Positions 49,722 through 57,969 of a DNA stretch of 64,000 nt are shown here, in pieces. Below the pieces are notes generated by a model. That model had not been told where the DNA came from and made no database searches. It was given only the letters and a program-made list of their open reading frames with translations. Where the stretch lies: NCBI RefSeq assembly GCF_039534915.1, contig NZ_BAAAWE010000001.1, positions 6,510,001 to 6,574,000 on the forward strand, read 5' to 3'. The first letter of the stretch is position 1. Each line of letters opens with the position of its first letter. The translations under genes and the position numbers were made by a program. This DNA comes from Streptomyces roseofulvus (GTDB lineage Bacteria > Actinomycetota > Actinomycetes > Streptomycetales > Streptomycetaceae).

Positions 49722-51824
49722 TCAGCCGCGCGCGGCGACCGCCGCCCGGTCGTCCCGGCGGTCCGCGGGGAGGCCGGTGGAGAGGTCCTCCGCCACGGCC
49801 TTCTTCGCGATGGCGTCGACGGCGGCGCGGAGTTCGGGGCCGCTGGGGCGGCCGCGCTCCTGCTCCAGGCGGGCGGAGAGCCAGTCGCCCCAGGCCCGGG
49901 TGATGACCTCGGCCTCGCGGGCGCCGGCCGGCGTGTGCGAGAGGAGGTTGCCGTGCCGGGTGAGGAAGCCCTCGTCGACCATCCGGTCGAAGGCGGGGAG
50001 GAGGACCTCGGGCGGCAGCCGCCGGCTCGCCGCGATCAGCCCGAGGCTCGCGTGGCCGACCGTCCGGGTGTACAGCTCCACCTGCATGACCGCCCAGGCG
50101 CCGGCCGTGTCGAGGCGGGTGTCGGAACCCGCCACGATCCGGCGGGCGGTGTCCATGTCCATCCGGCGCAGCAGCCGTCCGACGGAGAGTTCGAGGAGCT
50201 TGGCCGAGTCGCCGCTGCTCGTCGGCGAGGCGAAGCCCTCGCCCATGTCGGGGGCGGCCTCCCGGACCGTGTCGCGCAGCGTGACCTGCCGGAGGAAGAG
50301 GGCGACGACGAAGCCGACGACGGCGACCGGCACGGTCCACAGGAAGACGGTGTGCAGGGTGTCGGCGTAGGCCCGGACGATCGGTTCGGCGATGCCGCCG
50401 GGCAAGGCGTGCAGCCCCTGCGGGCTCAGCGCGGCCCGCGCGACGGTCCCCGGATCGATGCCGACGGGCCCGGCGAGAACGGACGCCTCGGCGATCCCGG
50501 TGGTGAGGTTGGGCTTGAGGGCGTTGGTGTAGATCGTGCCGAAGACGGCGGTGCCGAAGGAGCTGCCCAGGGTGCGGAAGAAGGTGACGCCGGAGGTGGC
50601 GGTGCCCAGGTCGGCGTAGTCGACGGTGTTCTGCACGGCGATGGTGAGCACCTGCATGCACAGGCCGATGCCGACGCCGAGCACGAACATGTACAGCGAT
50701 TCCAGCCAGGCGCCGGTGTTCTGGTCCATCAGCGACAGCAGGAAGAGCCCGAGGCCCATCACCGCGCAGCCGACGATGGGGAAGATCCGGTAGTGCCCGG
50801 TCTTGCTGACCACGTTGCCGCTGTAGATCGAGGCGATGAGCAGGCCGACGACCATCGGCAGCGTCCGGATGCCGGAGACCGTCGCCGAATCCCCGTCCAC
50901 GTACTGGAGGTAGGTCGGCAGGAAGGTCATCGCGCCGAGCATCGCGAAGCCGACGACGAAGCTCAGGACGGAGCAGACGGTGAAGACGGGGTTGCGGAAC
51001 AGCCGCATGGGCAGCATGGGTTCGGCCGCCCGGGACTCCACCCAGCAGAACAGGCCGAGGGCGACCAGACCGCCGGCGAAGAGCCCGATGATGACGCCGG
51101 AGCCCCAGGCGTACTCGTTCCCGCCCCAACTGGTCGCCAGGATCAGGGCGCTGGAGCCGACCGCGACCAGCGCGATGCCGAGGTAGTCGATGACCGGCCG
51201 GCTCGCCGAGCGGACCGAGGGGATCGTCCGGGCGGCGGCGATGACGACGAGGACGGCGATCGGCACGTTCACGTAGAACGCCCAGCGCCAGCTGGCGTGG
51301 TCGGTGAACAGGCCGCCGAGCAGTGGCCCGATGACCGTCGAGACGCCGAACACGGCGCCGATCGCGCCCTGGTACTTGCCGCGTTCGCGCAGCGGGATCA
51401 CATCGGCGATCAGCGCCATCGAGGTGACCATGAGACCGCCGGCGCCGACGCCCTGGAGGCCGCGCCAGACGATCAGCAGCGTCATGTTGGTGGCGAGGCC
51501 GCAGAGGAAGGAGCCGGTGATGAAGACGACGGCCGAGATCTGGAAGATCACCTTGCGGCCGAAGAGGTCGCCGAACTTGCCGACCAGGACCGTCGCCACG
51601 GTCTCGGCGAGGAGATAGGAGGTGACGACCCACGACATGTGGGCGGCGCCCCCGAGGTCCGAGACGATCGTGGGCAGGGCGGTGCCCACGATGGTCTGGT
51701 CCAGCGCGGCCAGGAGCACGCCGAGCATGATCGTGCCGAACACGATGTTGCGGCGGCGGCCGTCGAGCACGGGCGGTGCGGGCGCGGCGGGGGCCGCGGG
51801 TGCGGCGTCGCTGGTCGTGGTCAC
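49722..51824 (-). CDS. MFS DHA2 drug-export transporter with C-terminal winged-helix-like domain
   Basis: A 700-residue protein. Residues 25-530 hold 14 transmembrane helices of the DHA2 type, with LDQTIVGTALPTI, GRKVIFQI and GVGAGGLMVTSMALI. The last 150 residues are a soluble tail with a MarR-like winged-helix pattern (LLELSVGRLLRRMD, TAGAWAVMQVELYTRT, PEVLLPAFDRMVDEGFLTR). A fused regulator-like domain on an exporter is uncommon. It may sense the substrate. Start GTG 51824. Confidence 0.88.
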   Translation of the reverse strand: MTTTSDAAPAAPAAPAPPVLDGRRRNIVFGTIMLGVLLAALDQTIVGTALPTIVSDLGGAAHMSWVVTSYLLAETVATVLVGKFGDLFGRKVIFQISAVVFITGSFLCGLATNMTLLIVWRGLQGVGAGGLMVTSMALIADVIPLRERGKYQGAIGAVFGVSTVIGPLLGGLFTDHASWRWAFYVNVPIAVLVVIAAARTIPSVRSASRPVIDYLGIALVAVGSSALILATSWGGNEYAWGSGVIIGLFAGGLVALGLFCWVESRAAEPMLPMRLFRNPVFTVCSVLSFVVGFAMLGAMTFLPTYLQYVDGDSATVSGIRTLPMVVGLLIASIYSGNVVSKTGHYRIFPIVGCAVMGLGLFLLSLMDQNTGAWLESLYMFVLGVGIGLCMQVLTIAVQNTVDYADLGTATSGVTFFRTLGSSFGTAVFGTIYTNALKPNLTTGIAEASVLAGPVGIDPGTVARAALSPQGLHALPGGIAEPIVRAYADTLHTVFLWTVPVAVVGFVVALFLRQVTLRDTVREAAPDMGEGFASPTSSGDSAKLLELSVGRLLRRMDMDTARRIVAGSDTRLDTAGAWAVMQVELYTRTVGHASLGLIAASRRLPPEVLLPAFDRMVDEGFLTRHGNLLSHTPAGAREAEVITRAWGDWLSARLEQERGRPSGPELRAAVDAIAKKAVAEDLSTGLPADRRDDRAAVAARG

Positions 51825-51887
51825 CCTCGCAGCGTCACACCGTGCCGCCGCCGTTGCGCGCGGGGTGCGGCCGATCGGGCGAAGCCG

Positions 51888-52139
51888 TCAGGGGCGTACC
51901 GGCAGCGTCGGGTGGTGCTTGGCCAGGATCTTGTTGGCGCGGGCGAGAGCGGCCAGGGCGTGCTCACGGTCGGCCCGGTCCTCCGCGCAGAGCGGCCCGC
52001 GGAAGCGGTAGACCTCGCGCGCCGCGCAGTCCGCCTCGATCTCCGCCTGGAGGACGTGCGCGGGCAGGCAGGAGCCGATGAGGGCGGCCACGCGGTCGGG
52101 GATCGGGACGGGGACGAGGGGGGAGGGCGAGGCGATCAC
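51888..52139 (-). CDS. Small conserved hypothetical
   Basis: An 83-residue soluble protein (VIGSC-like ALIGSCLPAHVLQAEIEADCAAREVYRF, ALAALARANKILAKHH) with two cysteines and helical character. GTG 52139 is used. It lies 63 bp upstream of the MFS gene on the same strand, so it may be cotranscribed with the exporter. No family recognised. Confidence 0.6.
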   Translation of the reverse strand: MIASPSPLVPVPIPDRVAALIGSCLPAHVLQAEIEADCAAREVYRFRGPLCAEDRADREHALAALARANKILAKHHPTLPVRP

Positions 52140-52492
52140 GGGTCAGTCCTAGCGGCTCGTGGGGGCGGACGGGAAGGGCTCTCACCTCCATACGTACCGG
52201 ATGGCGGGAGCGGTTCCGGTACGGCTCCGGCGCCGGTGTGCGACGGGGGCGCCCGACCCGCCCGGAGTGCGCGGGCGCACCCGCCGGGCACCCGTCGGCG
52301 CGGGTGATCGCGCGCGCGGGCGTTCCCGCAGGTACGGGGCACGGCGGCGGCCGGGCCTTCCGAGCGGGCTCCGCGCGGCGCGGTCGCCGGCGCCCGGCGG
52401 CGGGGCCGGGCGGGCGCGGCGCAAGCCCCCGGACGGCGCTCGTGGTGTGAAGGAAATCACGTGGCGCGGAGGCGTCCCGGTCGGGAGGATCG
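52140..52492. other. 353 bp spacer without a convincing gene
   Basis: No frame reads like protein. One inverted repeat is present: CGTACCGG (52193-52200) with CCGGTACG (52216-52223), just before the small gene. The rest is GC-rich spacer after the ligase gene. Confidence 0.45.
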
Positions 52493-53551
52493 TCAGCTCA
52501 GCACGTCCGACAGGTCGTACGAGACGGGTTCGTCGAGCTGTCCGTACCCGCAGGACTCCGGGGCGCGGTCCGGGCGCCAGCGCTTGAACTGCGCGGTGTG
52601 CCGGAAGCGGTCGCCCTCCATGTGGTCGTAGCCGACCTCGCAGACCCGCTCCGGCCGCAGCGCCACCCACGACAGGTCCTTCTTGCCCGACCAGCGGCTG
52701 GGCGCGCCCGGCAGCCGGGCGCCCTCGTGCGCGGCCTCCTCGGCCCAGGCGGCCCACGGGTGTCCGTCGGGCGGGTCCATCCGCAGCGGCTCCAGCTCCT
52801 CGACCAGCTCGGCCCGGCGCCGGGCGGTGAAGGCGGCGCAGACGCCGACGTGCTGGAGGGCGCCCCGGTCGTCGTAGAGGCCGAGGAGGAGCGAGCCGAC
52901 GACGGGGCCGCTCTTGTGGAAGCGGTACCCGGCCACGACGACGTCGGCGGTCCGCTCGTGCTTGATCTTGTACATCAGCCGGGCGTCCGGCCGGTAGGGC
53001 AGGTCGAGCGGCTTGGCGATCACGCCGTCCAGCCCGGCCCCCTCGTACTGGTCGAACCAGCGGGCGGCCAGCTCCGGGTCCCGGGTGGCGGGGGCCAGGT
53101 GGAGCGGGGCGGTGGTGCCGTCGAGCGTCCGCTCCAGGGCCTCGCGGCGCTCGGCGAGCGGGGTGTCGAGGAGGGCGTCGTCGCCGAGGGCGAGCAGGTC
53201 GAAGGCGACGAAGCGGGCCGGGGTCGTCTCGGCGAGCATCCTGACCCGGGACTCCGCCGGGTGGATCCGCTCGCTCAGCCGGTCGAAGTCGAGCCGCCCG
53301 CCGTGCTCGATGACGATCTCGCCGTCCACCACGCATCGCTCCGGCAGCCGCTCCCGCAGCGCCTCGACGAGCTCGGGGAAGTACCGGGTGAGGGGCTTGC
53401 CGGTACGGCTGCCGATGACCAGCTCGGGGCCGTCGCGGTGGACGACGGCCCGGAAGCCGTCCCACTTGGCCTCGTACTGCATGCCGGGCGGGATCTTCTT
53501 CACGGACTTGGCGAGCATCGGCTTCACGGGCGGCATCACCGGCAGATCCAT
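52493..53551 (-). CDS. ATP-dependent DNA ligase (LigC/LigD-ligase type)
   Basis: A 352-residue DNA ligase. The adenylation motif is EAKWDGFRA (K29), followed by GSRTGKPL, DGEIVI, GLDGVIAKPLDLPYR and a C-terminal OB-fold region with the IKHERTAD motif. It seals nicks, and in the NHEJ/stationary-phase repair pathway acts with a LigD-type polymerase. The polymerase gene is divergent 52 bp away. No Shine-Dalgarno precedes ATG 53551, so the transcript may be leaderless. No Ku gene is in the window. Confidence 0.92.
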   Translation of the reverse strand: MDLPVMPPVKPMLAKSVKKIPPGMQYEAKWDGFRAVVHRDGPELVIGSRTGKPLTRYFPELVEALRERLPERCVVDGEIVIEHGGRLDFDRLSERIHPAESRVRMLAETTPARFVAFDLLALGDDALLDTPLAERREALERTLDGTTAPLHLAPATRDPELAARWFDQYEGAGLDGVIAKPLDLPYRPDARLMYKIKHERTADVVVAGYRFHKSGPVVGSLLLGLYDDRGALQHVGVCAAFTARRRAELVEELEPLRMDPPDGHPWAAWAEEAAHEGARLPGAPSRWSGKKDLSWVALRPERVCEVGYDHMEGDRFRHTAQFKRWRPDRAPESCGYGQLDEPVSYDLSDVLS

Positions 53552-53603
53552 GGGTCGATTGTCCGGTATGCGCCTTGTGTCGGCGAGCCCTAGGGTAGCG
53601 CCC

Positions 53604-54656
53604 ATGGCAGGCAAGACGGCAGCGGTGGAGGTGGAGGCCGGCGGGCGCACCGTCCGCGTCTCCAACCCGGACAAGATCTACTTCCCGGAGCCCGGCTACA
53701 CCAAGCTCGACATGGTGCGCTACTACCTGGCCGTCGGCGAGGGCGTCACCCGCGCCCTGCGGGACCGGCCCACCACCCTGGAGCGCTACCCCGACGGGGT
53801 GACGGGGGAGTCCTTCTTCCAGAAGCGGGCCCCCAAGTACCTCCCCGACTGGATCCCCACCGCGCACATCACCTTTCCCAGCGGCCGGTCCGCCGACGAG
53901 CTCTGCCCCACCGAGCCGGCCGCCGTGGTCTGGGCCGCCAACCTCGGCGCCGTCACCTTCCACCCCTGGCCGGTCCGGCGCGGGGACACCGACCACCCGG
54001 ACGAGCTCCGCCTCGACCTCGACCCGCAGCCCGGTACCGACTACGCCGACGCCGTCCGCGCCGCCCACGAGCTGCGGGCCGTCCTCGCCGAGTACGGGCT
54101 GCGCGGCTGGCCCAAGACCTCCGGCGGACGCGGCCTGCACGTCTTCGTCCCGATCCGCCCCGACTGGACCTTCGTCCAGGTCCGGCGGGCGGCCATCGCC
54201 GTCGGGCGCGAGCTGGAGCGGCGGATGCCCGACCGCGTCACCATGAAGTGGTGGAAGGAGGAGCGCGGCGAGCGGATCTTCGTCGACTACAACCAGACGG
54301 CCCGGGACCGCACGATCGCCTCCGCCTACTCGGTCCGCCCGAAGCCGCACGCCCCCGTCTCCGCCCCGCTGCGCTGGGAGGAGGTCGACGACGCGGTGCC
54401 GGAGGACTTCGACATCCGCACCATGCCGGCCCGGTACGCCGAGCTCGGCGACGTGCACGCGGACATGGACGACGAGCGCTTCGACCTGGAGCCGCTGCTC
54501 GAACTGGCCCGGCGCGACGAGGCCGACCACGACCTCGGGGACCTGCCCTATCCGCCCGAGTACCCGAAGATGCCCGGCGAGCCGAAACGGGTCCAGCCGA
54601 GCCGGGCCAAGAAGCCGGCGGAGAACGGACGGGACGCGCCCGACGAGCCGCATTGA
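53604..54656 (+). CDS. LigD-type polymerase (PrimPol) protein
   Basis: A 350-residue stand-alone AEP-superfamily polymerase of the LigD/Prim-PolC type. The catalytic DxD is RLDLDPQPG (D138, D140), with SGGRGLHVF and KWWKEERGERIFVDYNQ as further active-site motifs. It adds nucleotides at breaks and gaps for end-joining or excision repair. TAGGGT is seven bases before ATG, suggesting a leaderless mRNA. It is encoded back-to-back with the ligase gene. Confidence 0.92.
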   Translation: MAGKTAAVEVEAGGRTVRVSNPDKIYFPEPGYTKLDMVRYYLAVGEGVTRALRDRPTTLERYPDGVTGESFFQKRAPKYLPDWIPTAHITFPSGRSADELCPTEPAAVVWAANLGAVTFHPWPVRRGDTDHPDELRLDLDPQPGTDYADAVRAAHELRAVLAEYGLRGWPKTSGGRGLHVFVPIRPDWTFVQVRRAAIAVGRELERRMPDRVTMKWWKEERGERIFVDYNQTARDRTIASAYSVRPKPHAPVSAPLRWEEVDDAVPEDFDIRTMPARYAELGDVHADMDDERFDLEPLLELARRDEADHDLGDLPYPPEYPKMPGEPKRVQPSRAKKPAENGRDAPDEPH

Positions 54657-54701
54657 TCGGACGTTGACGGTGTGTTTAGCGTCCCGCGTCAGGGTGGAGC
54701 C

Positions 54702-54974
54702 ATGCAGACCGACACCGACGTCCTGACCTTCCCGGCCCCCCGCCCCGCCGCCGACCTCGCCTGGCGCGAGGACGCGCTGTGCGCCCAGGCCGGGCCCGAG
54801 TTCTTCTTCCCGGCCCCCGGCTCCTCGACCCGCGAGGCCAAGCAGCTCTGCGGCGCCTGCGAGGGGCGCGTCGCCTGCCTGGAGTACGCGCTCGCGCACG
54901 ACGAGCGGTTCGGGGTGTGGGGCGGGCTCTCCGAGAAGGAGCGGCTCAGGCTGCGGCGCACGCAGCGCTCCTGA
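54702..54974 (+). CDS. WhiB-like Fe-S regulator
   Basis: A 90-residue protein with the four cluster cysteines C27, C50, C53 and C59 (C-x22-C-x2-C-x5-C) and the G-[VI]-W-G-G turn (71-75), followed by a basic tail RLRLRR that can bind DNA. It resembles WhiB itself more than WblE in the STREAK and CLEYALAHDERFGVWGGLSE stretch. The cluster senses redox or nitric oxide and controls partner sigma-factor output. Target unknown. Confidence 0.92.
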   Translation: MQTDTDVLTFPAPRPAADLAWREDALCAQAGPEFFFPAPGSSTREAKQLCGACEGRVACLEYALAHDERFGVWGGLSEKERLRLRRTQRS

Positions 54975-55011
54975 ACCGCTCCCGGGGAGTGCGCGGGGGA
55001 GTGGGCGGGGC

Positions 55012-55986
55012 TCAGCCCGCGGCGCGCGAGGCCATCCGGGCCTTGCGGGCGGCGAGCTTCGCGTCGAACTTCGCGGCCTCCGCGTCGAGGCCGTTCATGA
55101 AGAGACCCAGCTCCTCCTGGGCGCGCAGCCCGTCCGGGCCGAGGCCCGTGATGTCGAGGACCTTCAGGTGGCGGAGCACCGGCTCCAGCACGTCGTCGTG
55201 GTGGATGCGCATGTTGTAGATCTCGCCGATCGCCATCTGCGCGGCGGCCCGCTCGAAGCCGGGCATGCCGTGGCCGGGCATCCGGAAGTTGACCACCACG
55301 TCGCGGACGGCCTGCATGGAGAGGTCGGGGGCGATCTCCAGGGCGGCCTTCAGCAGGTTGCGGTAGAAGATCATGTGCAGGTTCTCGTCGAGCGCGATGC
55401 GGGCGAGCATCCGGTCGCAGACGGGGTCGCCGGACTGGTGGCCGGTGTTGCGGTGCGAGATGCGGGTGGCGAGCTCCTGGAAGGCCACGTACGCCACCGA
55501 GTGCAGCATCGAGTGGCGGTTGTCCGACTCGAAGCCCTCGCTCATGTGCGACATCCGGAACTGCTCCAGCTTGTCCGGGTCGACGGCGCGGGAGGCGAGC
55601 AGGTAGTCGCGCATGACGATGCCGTGCCGGCCCTCCTCCGCGGTCCAGCGGTGCACCCAGGTGCCCCAGGCGCCGTCACGGCCGAAGAGGCTGGCGATCT
55701 CGTGGTGGTAGCTCGGCAGGTTGTCCTCGGTGAGGAGGTTGACCACGAGCGCGATCTTCCCTATGTCCGTGACCTTGGACTGGGCCGGGTCCCACGCCTC
55801 GCCGTCCTCGAAGAAGCCCGGGAAGTTCCGGCCGTCCGACCACGGCACGTACTCGTGCGGCATCCAGTCCTTGACGACCTTCAGGTGCCGGTTGAGCTCC
55901 TTCTCCACCACCTCTTCCAGCGCGTACAGCAAGCGCGCGTCGGTCCACCCTGCCGAGCTGCCGAGGTGGGGAGAGGTGAGCGTCAC
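55012..55986 (-). CDS. Acyl-ACP desaturase (di-iron)
   Basis: A 324-residue soluble di-iron enzyme that introduces a double bond into acyl-ACP. Ligand motifs are EEVVEKELNRH, AEEGRHGIV and DENLHMIF, in the FA_desaturase_2 pattern. GTG 55986 follows AGGAG. Its promoter has a row of CGTA repeats with 15 bp spacing, suggesting TetR-like or other fatty-acid-responsive control. No desaturase partner or regulator is adjacent. Confidence 0.92.
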   Translation of the reverse strand: MTLTSPHLGSSAGWTDARLLYALEEVVEKELNRHLKVVKDWMPHEYVPWSDGRNFPGFFEDGEAWDPAQSKVTDIGKIALVVNLLTEDNLPSYHHEIASLFGRDGAWGTWVHRWTAEEGRHGIVMRDYLLASRAVDPDKLEQFRMSHMSEGFESDNRHSMLHSVAYVAFQELATRISHRNTGHQSGDPVCDRMLARIALDENLHMIFYRNLLKAALEIAPDLSMQAVRDVVVNFRMPGHGMPGFERAAAQMAIGEIYNMRIHHDDVLEPVLRHLKVLDITGLGPDGLRAQEELGLFMNGLDAEAAKFDAKLAARKARMASRAAG

Positions 55987-56024
55987 GGGGACTCCTGGGG
56001 ACGGAGAGGAGGGCGAACGGGAAT

Positions 56025-56072
56025 ACCTACGGCTTCGTAGGTTACGACTCCGTAGGTTAAGGCCCCGTAAGG
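56025..56072. promoter_or_regulatory. 15-bp-spaced CGTA repeats before the desaturase
   Basis: ACCTACG-GCTT-CGTAGGT (56025-56042) is an inverted repeat. From 56036 the CGTAGGTTA motif recurs at 56051, and a CGTAAGG form at 56066, exactly 15 bp apart. Minus-strand TAGGTAT (56029-56023) could be the -10 element within this block, so a bound repressor would block transcription. Confidence 0.6.
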
Positions 56073-56193
56073 CGGCGACCAAGCCCCGCTCGACCCTTGT
56101 CCGGTTACGTTCCGTTATGTGCCCAGCTCGGACCCCTCAAAAGAGATGCAGGTCACGTCCGGGGCGGTCACCCGTGAACAACTGATCGGCTAC

Positions 56194-56442
56194 TCAGAGC
56201 AGATGGTCGGCGGCCCCGGACTTGACCGCGGAGATCAGCGCGCGGAGCGCCTCGACGGAGTCGCTGACGTACTCGCCGGGGGCGAGGGTCGAGCCGATGT
56301 AGGCGCGGCCGGCGTCGTCGAGGCCGAAGCGGAAGCAGTTCGCCCCCTCGCTGCAGAAGGCGTCGCCCCAGGCGATCGCGCCGGCGGGGACGGACGGGGC
56401 GGACGGTGTGAGGTTCACGGTGTCGGGCAGGGTGTCGGGCAT
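56194..56442 (-). CDS. DUF397 family protein (module 2)
   Basis: An 82-residue protein with the DUF397 core WGDAFCSEGANCFRFGLDDAGRAYIGSTLAPGEYVSDSVEALRALI. It is downstream of the XRE/DUF5753 gene, separated by 12 bp, so the pair forms an operon. Confidence 0.85.
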   Translation of the reverse strand: MPDTLPDTVNLTPSAPSVPAGAIAWGDAFCSEGANCFRFGLDDAGRAYIGSTLAPGEYVSDSVEALRALISAVKSGAADHLL

Positions 56443-56454
56443 GGTGCGGGTCCT

Positions 56455-57300
56455 TCACAGGTCCTGGGCTGTCGAGCGGATGAACGCGCGGGAGTCGGCG
56501 GTGGACAGGGCGAGTCCGCGCAGCCGTTCCAGCAGGCCCCGGTACCGGCGCAGCTTCATGTCGGCGTCGAGGAGGATCGAGCCGTGCGAGGAGTCGAGCT
56601 GGACGGTGTCGAGCTGCGGCACGGGTGCGGACACATAGCTGAACGACTGTCCGGCCCCGGGGAAACCCCCGGCGGCGAAGGGGATGACCCGCACGGTGAC
56701 GGTGGGCCGCTCGGACTGCTCCAGGATGTGCTCCAGCTGGGCCCGGGCGACCTTCGGGCCGCCGAACTGCATGCGCAGCGCCGCCTCGTGGATCACGGCC
56801 TCGTACGGCACCGGCCGGTCCAGGGTCTCCTGGCGGCGCAGCCGCAGCGCGAGCCGGGCCTCCAGGTCCGGTCCCGGCAGCGGCGGCACGGCGGTGTCGA
56901 AGACCGCCCGCGCCTGTTCCTCGGTCTGCAGCAGGCCGGGGATGTGGGTGGTCACCGCGGTCGACAACTCGGCGGCGTGGTACTCCAGTTCGGCGATGTC
57001 GAGGAGGGCGGGCGGGAGCAGCCCACGGTGCTCCTCCCACCAGCCGCGGTCGCGCTCCTGGGCCATGGCGGCGAGCAGGTCCACCAGGGCGGTGTCGGGG
57101 CAGCCGTAGTTGAAGGCCAGGGTCCGCACCCGCTCGGGGCTGATGCCGAAGCGGCCGGACTCGATGTTCGGGATGCGGGTGCGGTCGACGCCCAGGAGGG
57201 CGGCGGCCTGCTGGGCCGACATCCCCGACTGCTCGCGCAGCTTGCGCAGTTCGGCGCCGAGCCGCTGCTGGCGCGCGGTGGGGCTGCTCCTGGGTGGCAC
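56455..57300 (-). CDS. XRE regulator with DUF5753 (module 2)
   Basis: A 281-residue protein. The helix-turn-helix spans about residues 12-65 (RLGAELRKLREQSGMSAQQAAALLGVDRTRIPNIESGR). The DUF5753 domain follows (WWEEHRGLLPPALLDIAELE, HIPGLLQTEEQARAVF, SFSYVSAPVPQLDTVQLDS). GTG 57300 has GAGGGAG six bases upstream. It is divergent from a degenerate ATP-binding gene, with two CTAC/GTAG palindromes between, which it probably binds. Confidence 0.9.
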   Translation of the reverse strand: MPPRSSPTARQQRLGAELRKLREQSGMSAQQAAALLGVDRTRIPNIESGRFGISPERVRTLAFNYGCPDTALVDLLAAMAQERDRGWWEEHRGLLPPALLDIAELEYHAAELSTAVTTHIPGLLQTEEQARAVFDTAVPPLPGPDLEARLALRLRRQETLDRPVPYEAVIHEAALRMQFGGPKVARAQLEHILEQSERPTVTVRVIPFAAGGFPGAGQSFSYVSAPVPQLDTVQLDSSHGSILLDADMKLRRYRGLLERLRGLALSTADSRAFIRSTAQDL

Positions 57301-57382
57301 GTCGATCTCCCTCGTCCTGCCGGGCGGCCCCCTGCCGCCCCGCTCCCGCGCCGCCGTTCGGCCTCTGTCCGGAAACGGCGCC

Positions 57383-57398
57383 ACTACCCGCAAGTAGT
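57383..57398. promoter_or_regulatory. Palindrome C in module 2 promoter
   Basis: ACTAC-CCGCAA-GTAGT has five-base perfect arms and shares the CTAC/GTAG core with palindrome D, about 20 bp away. Confidence 0.5.
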
Positions 57399-57416
57399 AG
57401 CACCGTGCTCCGCTTC

Positions 57417-57437
57417 TGCGCTACGGTCGGTAGCGCA
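57417..57437. promoter_or_regulatory. Palindrome D in module 2 promoter
   Basis: TGCGCTAC-GGTCG-GTAGCGCA has eight-base perfect arms in the 190 bp divergent spacer of module 2. It shares no sequence with the module 1 palindromes, fitting locus-specific binding. Confidence 0.6.
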
Positions 57438-57492
57438 AGTCTCACACGGGGCGACCGTGACCGTGTGCAGAGCACCCCCCTGTACAGGAAAT

Positions 57493-57969
57493 GTGAGCAA
57501 TCCGATGAAGGGCGCCCTGCGTTGCCTTCCGGCCGCCGTCACGGCCGCCGGGCCCATACCCCCCGCCGCGGAGAACCTCAGCTACTCGATGCTGCTCCCC
57601 GGCGGCGCCTACTGCGCGGGCCTCGCCCGCGAGGCCGTCCGCGGCCTCCTCACCCGCCACGGACTCGCCGTACTGTGCGAGACCGCCGCCCTCGCCGCCT
57701 CCGAACTCGTCGCCGCCGCCTACCGGTTCACCCCCGACCGGGAGATGGCGCTGCGCGTCCGCTGGCAGTACGACGCGCTGCGGATCGTGGTCTACGACCA
57801 GCATCCGCTCCACCGTAGGCCGGACGCCGCCGAACAGTGCCGCGACCGCCGCAGCCGCAGCATGTGGCTGCTGGCCGCGGCGGTCGAGGAACACGGCGGG
57901 GACTGGGGGCTCGCCCCCGCCCTCACACCGGACGGCGGCACCAAGTCCTGGGCGTTACTGCACTTCTGA
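57493..57969 (+). CDS. Degenerate RsbW-like ATP-binding protein (module 2)
   Basis: A 158-residue protein. It keeps the length and helix layout of HATPase_c_2 partners of XRE/DUF397 modules, but key residues are lost. The N-box reads SELVAAAYRF where the intact copy has SELVTNAVLH, so the metal-holding Asn is Ala75. The DxGxG region is YDQHP, and no GRGL lid is seen. I infer a pseudo-ATPase acting by protein binding. Its 3' end overlaps the ABC-F gene by 15 bp. The GTG start is supported by AGGAA but closely spaced. Confidence 0.7.
   Translation: MSNPMKGALRCLPAAVTAAGPIPPAAENLSYSMLLPGGAYCAGLAREAVRGLLTRHGLAVLCETAALAASELVAAAYRFTPDREMALRVRWQYDALRIVVYDQHPLHRRPDAAEQCRDRRSRSMWLLAAAVEEHGGDWGLAPALTPDGGTKSWALLHF

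Noticed and set aside
52159..52587. A 142-codon plus-strand frame in the spacer before the ligase gene.
   Set aside because: It is Arg/Gly-rich without motif or ribosome site, and overlaps the 3' end of the ligase gene.
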